Source of the DNA: Rhynchopus euleeides
Lineage: Eukaryota > Euglenozoa > Diplonemea > Diplonemida > Diplonemidae
DNA: 64,000 bases
Assembly: GCA_963210315.1 (NCBI GenBank)
Contig: OY723297.1
Location: 248,001 to 312,000 of the forward strand
Direction of reading: 5' to 3'
The translations under genes were made by a program, and so were the position numbers. How positions within the stretch are numbered: position 1 is the first letter of the stretch; every line of letters begins with the position of its first letter. Below are positions 20,165-31,320 of the stretch, piece after piece. The notes beneath the pieces are model-generated. The model was not told the DNA's origin. It made no database searches and saw only the letters and a list, made by a program, of their open reading frames with translations.

Positions 20165-20287
20165 AGGGGGGACCCTTCGCTCAGAAATGCAGAGAAGTGA
20201 GGAAAAGTGACCCGCCTCACAAAACTCTGGCTGCAACGTGACACAGTTTGACACACACTGACACAGAGCGAGAGAAGTCCCCCCAGG
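20165..20287. mobile_element. Possible short TIR element with CTTCGCTCAGA end
   Basis: GGGGGGACCCTTCGCTCAGA at the left and GACACAGAGCGAGAGAAG then C run at the right. It resembles 3709-3822 and 4158-4290 in its end motifs. Confidence 0.45.
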
Positions 20288-20942
20288 GGCACGTCGATTT
20301 TCTACAGACGCTCCACCAAAACAGTTGAGTTTCTTTTTCTGTGCGCGCTGCCCCTGAGGATGCCTCGGTGTTGCGTCTGGCCTCCTCTTTCAGGGCCATG
20401 ACGCTCATTGGGCACACTGCACGCACTGATCCAAGACGAAACTTCCTCGATTTGGGGGCAGGGGAAAGTATACCATTTTCCCGTTTCCTCAAACGGCATG
20501 GCATGCAGGCGCGTGGGGAAGAGATGGGGCGGAGCGGGGCGTGGGGTGGGGTGAACATGCTGCCAGGCGCGGGGGAACATTTTCAAACTCCAGCGAAGGA
20601 GTCTCCTGGCAGCGGGTCTTAGGTGTTTTGCAGGGAAAACCGTTGTCAAGCGGGGCAATATTCGGTATTGCAGATTATTTGACTGTTTTGCACCTACATC
20701 ACACAGGGGGTGCTGCTGCCTTGGCTTCTCCCCAAAACTTCAATGTTTTTGGGGGTGGGGGCCGTCGCTGTGGGAGGGGGGGAAAAAACTCGGCGATGTT
20801 CACCAAAAGAAAAGCAAATCGGAGGAAATTCACCAAAAAAACGCACTATTTTCGGCACCGTCGCGAGGCCGCTCCCCCCACCCCCTCCCTTCATGACAGA
20901 ATCAGAGACACGTGAATCGGTTTTTTTTTGCAGCAGATGGAG

Positions 20943-20985
20943 ATCAACACCGAGCACACCACCTGCTCGTGATGTGACCACCACT
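20943..20985 (+). other. Recurrent intergenic hairpin motif (copy A)
   Basis: ACACCGAGCA, a short loop, TGCTCGTGATG and CCACTG in the same order as at 43954, 47455 and 61505. GAGCA pairs with TGCTC. Confidence 0.6.
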
Positions 20986-21251
20986 GCCACTCACGCACAC
21001 ACACACGCACCTCATCTCAGGGTATGGAGGAGGGTCCATCCCAACCACTGTTTATTTTATCGGAAACAAGGAGGGGGGGGGGGGGGGCGAGGGGGTGGGA
21101 CGTGAGATGTGTATGGGAAGTGTATAGCAGTGGGGGTGGCAAAGTGTGCCTGCCCCCACCCCCTACCGAGGCTGTCCCCCCCCACCGCCCCCCCCCCCCC
21201 CCCCCGACTGTCTGTTGCACAGACGGAGCCGCGGGACACACGTGCCCTCAA

Positions 21252-22550
21252 TCATGCAGGGGAGCCGAGCAGCGGGGCCAACATGGGGTCTGACGGTGAT
21301 GCCCGTTTTGCTGGCGGGGGGTCTTGCAGGAAGAAGGGGGGTACCGGCGGGGTGGCCGAGGCGGGCGGTGCTGCTGCTGGCGCTGTCGCTGGTGCAGCCA
21401 TGCCGGGGGGCAGCCTCCTGCCTCCGGTGCCGCCGAGCGACACGCCGGGGGTTTCTGCCGGGGCCTGCTGCCCTCCAGGCGAGAGCTGCTGAAATGTCGC
21501 GCCGAGGGGTGTCACGGGGCTGGCGACGGTGCTGAAGCTCACGATCGACATGTCCGAACCCTTCACCCCACCCACCGCATTCACAGCCGCAGGGCTGTCC
21601 CCCGAAGCCAGCAGCCCGACAGGCAGCCCACCCGCCCCCGCAGAGCCCTGCAGCGGCGTTGCGCCCAGAGGATTCGACACGCCTGCCTCCTTCTTCGACT
21701 TCTTCGAACCCTCCTTGCTCTTGCGCCGCGTGGGTGACATCTCGATCGCCGCCTGCAGCTCCGGGCTCTGCCAGTCAAGCCCCTTCACCTTCATGCCGGG
21801 TAGGTTTAACTCCAGCAGCTGCGCCATCATGGGGAGGTGGTCCTTGCTAGGGGAGAAGGTCCCGCTGCTGTTGTCTATCACAAACACATCCTGGCTGACG
21901 TCGTAGTGGAACTCTCCGGCGTACACAACGGATTCAGCCGCATCGGAGTGCACGGCGTGCTTCGAGAGGTTGTCCCTCAAGGCACCCACACCCGTGTGGC
22001 TGAACCGCCACTCCCCGTTGCCCATAAGCACGTAGGTGAAGAAGATTAGCTCGCCAGAGCTCATCCCATTGCCTATCATCGATTTGAAATCCTGCGCCGT
22101 CCGGAGGACTCCCTGGGTGAACCGCTCCACCCCAGTCTTTCGGTAGAGAGCCTTGTGCTCCGCATGGATGGCGGCGCGGATTGCCTTAGGGCCGTTGCCA
22201 GGGCCATATATTTTGAGCGCGTTGTGATACGTCTTACACCACTCCTGGCGCTGCCCATTGAAAACGGTGTCTATGTGGTGGAGCTGCACTCTGTAGACAT
22301 CAAACGAGTTGAGCTTAGGGTATCCATCCAGAACCTGGAGCCACGACCCCATGAAGTGGTTGTGGTATATCGTGAAGGGAAGCTCCTCCGGGAGGAGGCT
22401 GAGGACCTCGCCTGTGCGGACGCACTCCTCACGCAGCTGGCGCATTTCAGACTTCTTCCCCTTGCGCTGGTGGCGGGCGATCATGAAGCACATCAGAAGG
22501 CATAATGTGACGCACAGAAGCGCCACAATCGCGATAATGGCAGCCTCCAT
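21252..22550 (-). CDS. Single-pass membrane protein of unknown function (paralogue of 15589-16764)
   Basis: Predicted 432 residues from the ATG at 22550. Residues 3-25 form a membrane anchor, followed by a basic stretch (RHQRKGKKSEMR), which suggests an N-in or signal-anchor arrangement. The conserved core repeats the features of the 391-residue paralogue: LPEELPFTIYHNHFMGSW, GQRQEWCKTYHNAL, MGNGEWRFSHTGVGALR, KHAVHSDAAESVVYAGEF, FVIDNSSGTFSPSKDHLP and LNLPGMKVKG. The C-terminal 150 residues are Gly/Ala/Pro/Ser-rich and unlike the paralogue. A run of about 60 nt encoding the KHAVHSD block is almost identical between the two genes. Function unknown. Confidence 0.86.
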   Translation of the reverse strand: MEAAIIAIVALLCVTLCLLMCFMIARHQRKGKKSEMRQLREECVRTGEVLSLLPEELPFTIYHNHFMGSWLQVLDGYPKLNSFDVYRVQLHHIDTVFNGQRQEWCKTYHNALKIYGPGNGPKAIRAAIHAEHKALYRKTGVERFTQGVLRTAQDFKSMIGNGMSSGELIFFTYVLMGNGEWRFSHTGVGALRDNLSKHAVHSDAAESVVYAGEFHYDVSQDVFVIDNSSGTFSPSKDHLPMMAQLLELNLPGMKVKGLDWQSPELQAAIEMSPTRRKSKEGSKKSKKEAGVSNPLGATPLQGSAGAGGLPVGLLASGDSPAAVNAVGGVKGSDMSIVSFSTVASPVTPLGATFQQLSPGGQQAPAETPGVSLGGTGGRRLPPGMAAPATAPAAAPPASATPPVPPFFLQDPPPAKRASPSDPMLAPLLGSPA

Positions 22551-23425
22551 CTATCGGCAGATGGTGTCACCACCCCACCCCCCACCCCCCGCACACACAC
22601 AACGTCTAACTCCCGATTTTGTTTAGTTTTTTAGGTCACAGGCAGCGGAACTCTATGATGCCTGTCTACCTACACACACACACACACCAATGCCACTCTC
22701 CCCAAAGGGATCCCACCACACCACACCACACCACCCCCCCCCGCAATGCCCTGTTCCCCGGTGAGAGGGGGTGGGAGAAGAGGGGAGGGAAGACGATACG
22801 ATGCACGGTGCCTATCTGTGTGTCGTGGTGCCTTGGGAGGGTGGTGGGGGTGGTGGTGGTGTGTGCATGCAAGCTGTCGTGTGTTAAATAACTCACACGC
22901 CGGGGCATTTCTGGCTGGTTTGCGGCAGTCACCCCAGGGCAGGGCAGGGGAGGGAGGGGGGGTCGGGATCCTTCCGATCTGTCACAAAACAGGTTTTGCG
23001 GGGTTTCTGTCATCTATCTTGCCGGGTGTGTGGAGGGCATTCTGGGGGGTTTGCGGCAGTCCCCAGGGGAGGGGAGGATGAAGCACCCCACCCGGTCCCA
23101 CCACCCCCGATTTTTTTTAGATTTTCTTTTGTTCTGAAATGTCGTTGGGGAAGTCGTGAAGTTTGGTTTTTTTGCCACCGACAGCCCCACACCACAACCC
23201 CCCCTCCCCCCCGACCTACGGAGGGGGGGGGGGGGGGGGGCGGAAAGGGCAGCGAAGACACAACACCACACACAAGCCTGGGTGGGGGTGTGCACAGGGC
23301 AGGGCAGCGACCGTCTAAGCAGAGCGAGGCACACTGCCGTGGTGAAACGCAGCAAGGCACCTCCTAGCTCCAGAGCAGAGGCTTGCCCCGCAGGGCGACC
23401 CAGGGGGGCGGGGGGGGGGGGGGGG
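22551..23425. other. Intergenic region upstream of 22550 gene
   Basis: (CA)n at about 22672-22686, A/T-poor low-complexity DNA and a G run near 23223. The phrase GGGGTTTGCGGCAGTC occurs near 23045, with a related one near 22917. No gene is recognised. Confidence 0.55.
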
Positions 23426-23945
23426 CAGGGGTGTAAATAAGGCCGACTCCCGACTCCCGACTCGCGCCGGATTTTTTGGGATTGGGAGGGTTGCCTTGCT
23501 TCCCTTAGGGAATGTGCGGTATTAGGCACCCCATGGCCAAAATGACCCCACTGCGATCCGCACAGACTCCAAATATTCAAAAGAAAGGGTTTTTGGAACA
23601 CCCGAGGAGGGGGGGTCCCGATGGGTGGGTGGGGGTGTGGGGGTCCCGCTGGGTGGGACATGGTGTGTGCCTCCCAGTCATCTTCTTCATTACCGGTCTC
23701 TGAACTGGGGTGAGTTCATTGCCAAACCACTGCTGTGAATACGGCGCCCCTTTCCCGCCCCTTTTGCCAGATCCTGGCAGCTCCCAAGAAGAGTTGTGTT
23801 CCGCCCCCATCAGGTGGTTGAGCATACCGCAGCGCACACGTGCACAACCACACACACTCCACACAGATGCGTCACACATGTGACGCAACTGTTGCGACAC
23901 ACAACATGCCTCAGGTAGAGGCAGTAGTGTTTGACTCACAGCCAA

Positions 23946-24174
23946 CATAGCTCTCAGTGGGGCCGTGGATGGTGTGGATGCATCCATGCATGCATCCACG
24001 GCATCCAGGGATGCCCGAAAATGTCAAAAAATGGATTTTCGATTTGGCATACAGGCATTCATCCACTGCAGGCAGGCCTGCATGCAGGGCTTCGGAGCTC
24101 CAGGCTGTGTGTGGATGCATCCACAAAATTTGTGGATGCATGCGCTGCATGCACGGGAAATACTGAGAGCTATG
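23946..24174. mobile_element. Nested short element, ends CATAGCTCTCAGT
   Basis: CATAGCTCTCAGT at the left and ACTGAGAGCTATG at the right, with the same 7 bp CAGCCAA immediately outside both ends. The interior is palindromic around GGATGCATCC. The terminal 13 bp recur at 54399-54736. Confidence 0.75.
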
Positions 24175-24258
24175 CAGCCAAATACTGCTGCCGTGAGTGA
24201 GGTGCTCGCAGCGTGTGGGGCGCTGCGGGCGAAGTGGGGGGTTGGCTGGGACAGCCAA

Positions 24259-24426
24259 CATGGCGCTGTGCGTCGCGTGCTTCTTCGCGGACCACCTCGC
24301 ACGCGGGAAGACCCCGCAAGCGCCGAGTCAGTCCGCCCTGACCGAATGGTGGGCGACTGCTGGAGGGTCCATGGGACTCTCCACGGCAGAGGTGGCCGTA
24401 CTACAGGATGCGTGCAGGATTGAGTA
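24259..24426 (+). pseudogene. Coding-like fragment inside the 23426-24539 element
   Basis: An open frame reading MALCVACFFADHLARG and then STAEVAVLQDACRIE ends at a stop at 24426. Its composition is protein-like, but I do not recognise the family. It could be a remnant of a transposon protein or a chance frame. Confidence 0.25.
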
Positions 24427-24547
24427 GGGTTTGAGACCGCCCGTCCCCCCCAGCCCCCCACCCCAGGTACCTTAGGTGACTGTAAATAACCGACTCCCGA
24501 CTCCCGACTCCTGACCCCCAAACCTTATTTACAGCCCTGGGGGGGGG

Positions 24548-27500
24548 GGGGGGGAACAAAGGACTGTCACGAGGGGCCTCCCCAAGACAAGATGGGGGTG
24601 TGGAACATGGATGTGTTGTGTGGTGGAGGGGGGGAGGAGAGAGAGAGAGAGGGAGGGAGAGCGCCGCATGGTTTGGCGGGGGGAAATGGTAGTTATGAAA
24701 ATGAAACGTAATAACGGGGTGGGTGGGGGAGGGGGGGGGGGGGTTTCCGGCAGCATTGCCTGTTTGTGCGTGAGAGTGGCGGCGAGGGTGAAAACCACAG
24801 TCCCCAGAGCTTTTTGTTTTTGCGGAGCGCACCCTTTCAGGGAACACTAGGACACCAGCCCCGATTCCGCTACAGCAACATTGTGCCGTCTTGCAGAGAT
24901 TCGTTCCTTTTGCATGACTGTGTCGTCGAAGCAATGGGTAGTCGTCTGCAAGGGGCAGAGAAGCCTCAGAAGGGACATGCACTGATGTTCTGCCCCTGTC
25001 ACTTCGTACGCAACGTAGCCCTGCACTTTTTTTTGGCATCGATACTGATCTTTGCCGGGGGGTGGGGGGGGGGGGTGGGGGGGAGAGGGGGCAAATGCAA
25101 CAGCACTCCACTTCTGAGGAGCTCTTCACTGGGAGGCTCTGCACAACCCCCTCCGAGGTGTATTTGGGAAAACACAGGCACCTTTGCATCTTGGTTCGGT
25201 TGCCCCCTCACGAGGTGGGAGGGGGCAAGCCTAAATCATAGCAGGGCCATAGCGCAGGTGACGATATTGTGTGTTGGGACAATGCAGGGCTTGCAGAAGT
25301 CTGTTCAGGGGGAATCAATCGATTCAGAGCTGATTGTTTTGTCGGTAGTAACGAGGAACGGATCGGATGTCGAAAAAAACTGAAATAAACCCGGGCAACG
25401 GGGAGAAACTGAAGGGTGGAGGATGGATAGTAAAGAAAAATACAAAGGCGTACAGAACCGACCTCCACTCTTTCTGCAGGTAGTGTCCCAGAGCTAGCGC
25501 TGTGCTCAGCTGGGGTAACACTGTTGCCCCCACGTAATTTCTGTTAGTGGGTGTCGAGTCAGCAAGGGACAGGTCTGTTTCATGGAAGCAGAACCTGCCG
25601 GCCACTTCGTTGTGCAGCAACTTAGCAAAGAGGGTCGGGGCATCCCCAAGTAAGAACGGTAAGCCGGGAGAGAACAACTGTAACGGCCGCGTCGCAGCGA
25701 AGAGGATTTGCAGGGAGGAAAGATATCGAATGGGATGGCTTTGTTTGTGCGGGTGGTCTGTTATCTGATACAAGGCCACACGCCACGCACCGAAAGCGTT
25801 TAATGAAAAGACGTGTATTCATACACGGTGATCCACACGCATTATAATCACACCACGTAAAGACACCCCCACTCTCAGGCGTTCTGTCGGCGTCTCGGCG
25901 GTTATTCAGCTAGAATCCCTGACCGCGCCAAACGATTCTGAACACTCCAGACAACTTAAGCACCTCACTCCATTGGGGGGGGGGGGGCGCAGGGAGGGGG
26001 TGCTTCGCTCTTTGTCAGAACTGCACGGCAGTGCGGCACACAGAACAGAACACAAGGCTCGCCTTTTTTTGCTTACCTCGCAGAGCAGGACCCCACCCCC
26101 CACTGTTCATTTGGATCCTCGACCACCTGGCCACTCGGCCCTGATGTCGGGCAAGCTACGACCTCACACACACCCGGCAGGTCCACCAGAAAACCAGCGT
26201 CTGCACAGTGCACTCCTCCATCGCGTGAGGTTTCTCGTCATGGAAGACTCAGCGATGAGGAAAGACTCGTTCACTTCGAGAGTCGAGAGAAAGCTCAAAG
26301 GCGCAAGAGAGGATGCTCTCTCGAAAAGTGTCACCCCCACACACGACGCAAGGTGCGCCGCGTGGCATGATCGTCCACACCCCCTCAGCTTGAGAGCCGG
26401 CTGCTAGAACCTCTTTCCGACACACACCGGATTTTCAGGATATGTCGGGAGCACTCGGCCCTTATGGGGGGGTACAAAACTGAGACATCCTGGCTTGGCT
26501 GAGGGGGATGCCATTTGGACCAGAGTAATGAGGAATTGAATGACAGGGGAGAGGACGTGGTGGTGTTCCGCAGAAGTGCGAAAACCAAAAAAAAAAGGCG
26601 AACTTTCAACAGCACCGCCGCGATTCGCACAAGCAATACACGCGAGAGCAAGAGAGCTGAGGATCGCAATTGGCGGGGTGACGTGAAGTGGTACGTTGCG
26701 TGTGTCCGTGGAATCGGATTGCTGAACATGCATGCCAAACAGCCCAGACGCAGCGATGACATCCTGCGTGGCTGTGAGATGCAATGCCCAGAACACCTTC
26801 CATGCGACCTGCAGCGCACCCTCCAAAAGACACCGACAGGCGGAGAGCGGCAGATCGGATGACTTTGCACCACCGCAAAGAGACGAACCAAAACAATGAA
26901 CCCTACGAAGCCCCCTTGGGTACTGTCAACTGGCCAACCCTCTTCTGGCAACCACCCCAAAAACGGGGCTGCCAGGCGGCTGCGTGGCTGTCAGAGTTAC
27001 ATACACAAAGCGGAGGCGGTGTGGAAAGAAAGCTTTCCAACAAACATTGCGCTGCTGTGCGGAATTCAGACAGAACGTTTCTGTTCACAAAACTAAGTCT
27101 TTTGGTTTTGCTCAAACCACTGGGCACCCCTGTCTTCGCCAGTTAATCCGATAGTTTCGGTGAGCTTCGGCATCCCCAGCGGGGGCTCCTTCTTCTCACG
27201 AACAGGGCAGGCAATGACGTAGCCAATTGCTGCGAAGTGGTGTTGTGTCGTGAGGCACTCAGAACTGGCGGAACCACTGATGAAGATCCCATATCGCTTC
27301 CCCCCGCCCCCTCCCCGACAAACCTCTCTACACCTGCTTAACTTGCGATACTGTTTGATGCCCTCCCAACACACTCGCGCAAATCAAAATACCCCCGCCT
27401 GATGAAGGGGTGATGGGCACGGGCCAGCCGTGCCTCAAAATTACACACCCCTTCCCCCCCCCCTCCCCCCTCCTTCGTCGTCATAAGCAGAACCGAAAAC

Positions 27501-27933
27501 TATTATATGTCGGAAGAGAAGGAGGGAAAGACGCAAAAAAAAAGGGTCGCTGCCAGTCTCTGTCACAGTTGGGGTTTGGTTATGCGTTGGCGCCCCCACA
27601 CGCCCCCGCCTGTGAGGCGAGGGGTGCAGGACACGGTGGATGTGCCGGGCTCTGACAAGCGACTCTTTCCTCCCACACCGAGTGTGGCAAAGAAAGCGAA
27701 TATAAAATGCACCTGATTTGGACCTTGAGTTTGGCGGTGTTGCAGAAACCCAGGGTTTGGCAAAAAAAATCAGATGGGGTGGGTGTCCAATGAAACAGGC
27801 GAAGTACAAAAGAAATGGGGGGGGGGGGGGTAGTGGCAGCAGGGAATGGGCTGCCAAAACAAACAAACAAACAAAAACCGACCCAAACAGGGAGCTTCAG
27901 GATTCTTGCTTCTTCCGTTCGGGATTCTTGCTT
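24548..27933. other. 3.4-kb intergenic region, no gene recognised
   Basis: Contains G runs near 24733, 25060, 25977 and 27820 and a (GA)n tract near 24637. Reading frames on both strands are short, of mixed composition and lack recognisable motifs. I found no tRNA or clear TIR pair. Confidence 0.5.
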
Positions 27934-30902
27934 GGGGGCAGTGCATGCACCACGGACTAGTCGGGCAGTGACGGGTGGGGTCGACTAGTCGGGACGACGG
28001 GTGAAAACTCGACAGGCGGCACCCGTCGACTCGACGGGTCCACCCGTCGACTCGACGGGTGGCACCCGTCGGCACGACGGGTGAACCTGCTGAAACGACG
28101 GGTGTTCCAGCCATTTCCTGTTGATATGGGCCAATTTCCATTGAAAACTAGGGGAGTACCTTGCATGGCATCAGGTTATTTTTCACGCCGAACTATCTTC
28201 CCTGCACAGACCCACCCCCGATTACTTTCCATTTACAATTCCTAGTTGGTGATGGGGCCTCAAGTGCATGTGCGACGGCTGTTCTCGTGGATTTTCATTG
28301 TTCGAGGGATCTTGACTCTGACAAACTGTGTCAGTTTGACAGAGCAACCTACTTCATGAAGGTGATCACTTTTCTGCCAGGCAAATTTTCGCCCCAGCCA
28401 ACCCTTGCACAACCCACAAGGCAGTCTCCAAGATACCGTACCCTCATCACCACCCAGGCCAAGATACCCCAAGATACCATCATCACCACCCAGGCCACCC
28501 AGACGAGCCACACCAATCAATGCCAGCGGCAAAGCGTACTGCAGCGCAGGCCCTCGCCAGCGCTGTGGACATGACGGTGTTTGTACGTGCTTGGATCAAC
28601 ACGTATGTTGTCGAGCGTGATGCTGATGGGTTGAGCCACATGGCCCTGAAGCAGCTTCTCGGCAAGCTGGCGGATAATCAAGTCGACTGATCCCATCATC
28701 AGTCTTGCCCTGTACAAAAAGTATGAGAAGGTGGGGGGTGGGGTGATCAGCAAGTCGACCGCGAAGGATGGTCGCACGATGTACGCTGCCCGTGTCAATA
28801 GCGGGTCAGACATCGAGTTTGTCGGGTTGGGCCTCCGGAAGAGCAACGGGAAGGACCACCCGACAGGGCTCAAGGAGATGGCCGACGCCTGCCCCGCGGC
28901 ACTGCAGCTATGGTGAAGCTGTACGAGGCGGAGAAGAAACAGGCACAGAAGACCCAGCAGAGCAGGCTGGCCGTAGGCATTTTCGACGGTGCCTTCGCAA
29001 CACGGTTGGTGACAGTTGCCGATAAGCAGAAGGATGAGTACAGAACGTGGTTCACGTTCAACTTCCTGAAGCAAATCGCAAGAGTGCAGAGAGGGGTTTT
29101 CGAAAAGGCGAACGTGATGTTTCGGCTCGCCTGCTTAGGGTAGCAGGGGACCATCTTGAGCTGTGGTCGGCATTTAGTAAGATGGGGTCATCTTCGCACA
29201 GGAGCGCGTTTTGTACCACACCACGAAATGACTGGTTGAAACAGCTCCACGCCTGCCACAGGGCTAGCATCCAGGAACTTCATGAAGCTGGGTTTGAGAG
29301 CCTGTACGCAGGGGTCACCCCCCCTGCCGACATAAACGGGTTCATCGCAATACTCGCAGAAATCTTGCCTGATGGACCTGCCGTGCAGAAGGCTGTCCTT
29401 GGCAGCTCAACGTGTTCTAACATGACGGGAAACCAGGCCAGAGATGTTCTGAGTCGCTTACTCACCATTACCAAGACGAAGGGGGTGCAGCATCTACTCT
29501 GTATTGCAATGGAAATGCTTGTGCATTTCCGCTACAACGACATCCCCCATCAAGTACCACCAGGAGGGAAAGTGCGCGAAACAGTTCATCTTCTCGCTCA
29601 TCGCAATGCACATCCTTGTGTTTGTCCTGGAGTGGGTGTCACCTGGGAGAACATCCGAGGGGCGTGGTGTTACATATATCCATTCGATGAGCCACTGGTT
29701 TGATCCAGAAGATGCACACCCCCTCGCCCTGAGTGACGAGGAACTGGAGAGGGGGAATGGCGTCTCCAAACGCCATGCCCTGAGGGTGACATCGCAGCAG
29801 ACCGCCGAACGGGACCTGCTGCTCTTCGAAATGCAGAGGACCAAAGGCAAGGGGTGCGGCCTGCTGGACCAACCGAGCACCCCGACCCTCCTGAAGTTCG
29901 GCGCGATAAAGCTTTGCTGCTGTGTCACCGCGAGGAACGCTTGTTGGAAGGGAGCAACGGCAGCACTGCAGCGGAGACTCGAGTCCCTCAGCCTTGGATC
30001 TCACGTCACAAAAAGGGGGCGATGGGGCCAACAATTTCTGGGCGACCCGGAAAACACCACTCCAAAGGCAACGCTGCTCGCATGCATCTGCAAGTCCAAA
30101 TCCTGGGGCAACAGCGAGGATGTGCCAGAAGTGCCAGAACCAACCCCATCCGGTACAGTGCCTGTGCAGCAACATATCTGCATTGTGTGCTCCAAAGTTG
30201 TCCACACGAGAGAAGCACTGTTTGCGCATTATGATGCTGCACATCGGCCACAAAACAACGCGCCGTGTCAGACCTGCACTGTCACATGCCAGGAGTGCGG
30301 CAAACGGACAAAATCGAAGGGACTGAGCCAGCACTACCTCAGTCACCATTCGCGCGTGCTGACACAAAAGCGTTGCTGTGTTTGTTTCGAGCTCTTTAAA
30401 ACCACTGTAAAGCGCGAAGAGCACATGAGATCCGCGCACCCGTAAGTGAGGGGGGGGGGTGTTTGGCAGTTCAGGTACGTAGGTGATTTTGTTTGTCCTC
30501 GAGAGCGGAGTGACGTCGTGGGGGAGTTGTCTTGAGGCCCCACCCCCAGGCCCCCTGCCCACCTGGATGGCTCACCCCCCTCCTGGTGGTCCACCGGTGG
30601 GCAGCCCCTTCACCAACTAGGAATTGTAAATGGAAAGTAATGGGGGGGGTGGGTCTGTGCAGGGAAGATAGCTCGGCGTGAAAAATAACCTGATGCCATG
30701 CAAGGTACTCCCCTAGTTTTCAATGGAAATTGGCCCATATCAACAGGAAATGGCTGGAACACCCGTCGTTTCAGCAGGTTCACCCGTCGACTCGACGGGT
30801 CCACCCGTCGAGTCGACGGGTGCCACCCGTCGTTTCACCCGTCGTCATTTCACCCGTCGTCCCGACTAGTCGTCCGGGCGACTAGTCCGTGGTGGCAGCC
30901 CC
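27934..30902. mobile_element. 2.95-kb TIR element with ACCCGTCG iterons
   Basis: About 300-bp inverted arms (27934-28250 and 30595-30902) share CACCACGGACTAGTCG, arrays of ACCCGTCGACTCGACGGGT, GGAAATGGCTGGAACACCC and CTAGTTTTCAATGGAAATTG. Outermost sequence is GGGGGC on both sides. I cannot see a clean target duplication. Between the arms lies a decayed plus-strand gene (28518-30445) that may be the ancestral transposon protein, which would make this the most nearly autonomous element in the window. Confidence 0.85.
28518..30445 (+). pseudogene. Frameshifted transposon gene ending in three C2H2 zinc fingers
   Basis: Protein-like sequence runs across several plus-strand frames. It begins at the ATG near 28521 (MPAAKRTAAQALASAV), shifts frame near 28680 (into STDPIISLALYKKYEKV) and near 28912 (into MVKLYEAEKKQAQKTQ), shifts again near 29140, and enters its last frame around 29540-29600. 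The last part runs to a stop at 30443-30445. Its end has three C2H2-type fingers: CIVCSKVVHTREALFAHY, CQECGKRTKSKGLSQHYL and CCVCFELFKTTVKREEH, each with the paired His. At least three frame breaks indicate decay, although introns could explain some. Function is unknown; position inside the TIRs suggests a transposase or an accessory DNA-binding protein. Confidence 0.6.
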
Positions 30903-31320
30903 CACACAACCCCCCCCCCCCTCAGATGGGCTGCAAGCTTCACACTTTCATTCTCGATGGCAAATATACAACACGCACGCGCGCACCCCTCCCCCATAAA
31001 GGCCGGGAACTCGAGGGGCTAGTGAGTGGTCGTGAGGTGGGGTGGGGCAATGGCAATAGCACAGAACAGTAACAATAAAGTACCACTGATTGATACCACT
31101 GAGAGTGAGGCCTCCTGAGAACCCGCGAAGCAACCACGTCAAATTTTTATTTTGAAAAATTCAGCAGAAGAAGCCTGGACCGCCCTAACAGCAGCCAGGC
31201 CCCCTTCAGAGTTGCACCGAGATAACGGCGCACGGTAAGCCCGCAAGAGGGGCGGGGCAGGGCAGGGCAGGGCAGGGCAGGGCAGCTACGCCTCTGTCCA
31301 TAACCCAACCCCCTTCAGAA
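30903..31320. other. Spacer between the 2.95-kb element and the 31321 gene
   Basis: Probable 3' flanking region of the minus-strand gene. It contains a (GGCAG)n run at about 31255-31285. No gene seen. Confidence 0.6.

Larger units (their letters stand above)
19487..21251. other. Intergenic region, no gene
   Basis: Contains a probable short TIR element (20165-20287), the recurrent hairpin at 20943-20985 and long G or C runs at 21071 and 21190. No coding sequence or RNA gene is recognised. Confidence 0.6.
23426..24539. mobile_element. 1.1-kb hAT-like element in a poly-G tract
   Basis: CAGGGGTGTAAATAAGG at the left is mirrored by CCTTATTTACAGCCCTG at the right. The eight bases outside each end are all G, consistent with an 8-bp duplication inside a G run. 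A direct repeat of CCGACTCCCGACTCCCGACTC lies inside both ends (23443 and 24490). It contains a nested 221-bp element (23950-24170) and a short coding-like piece (24259-24426). Confidence 0.65.
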
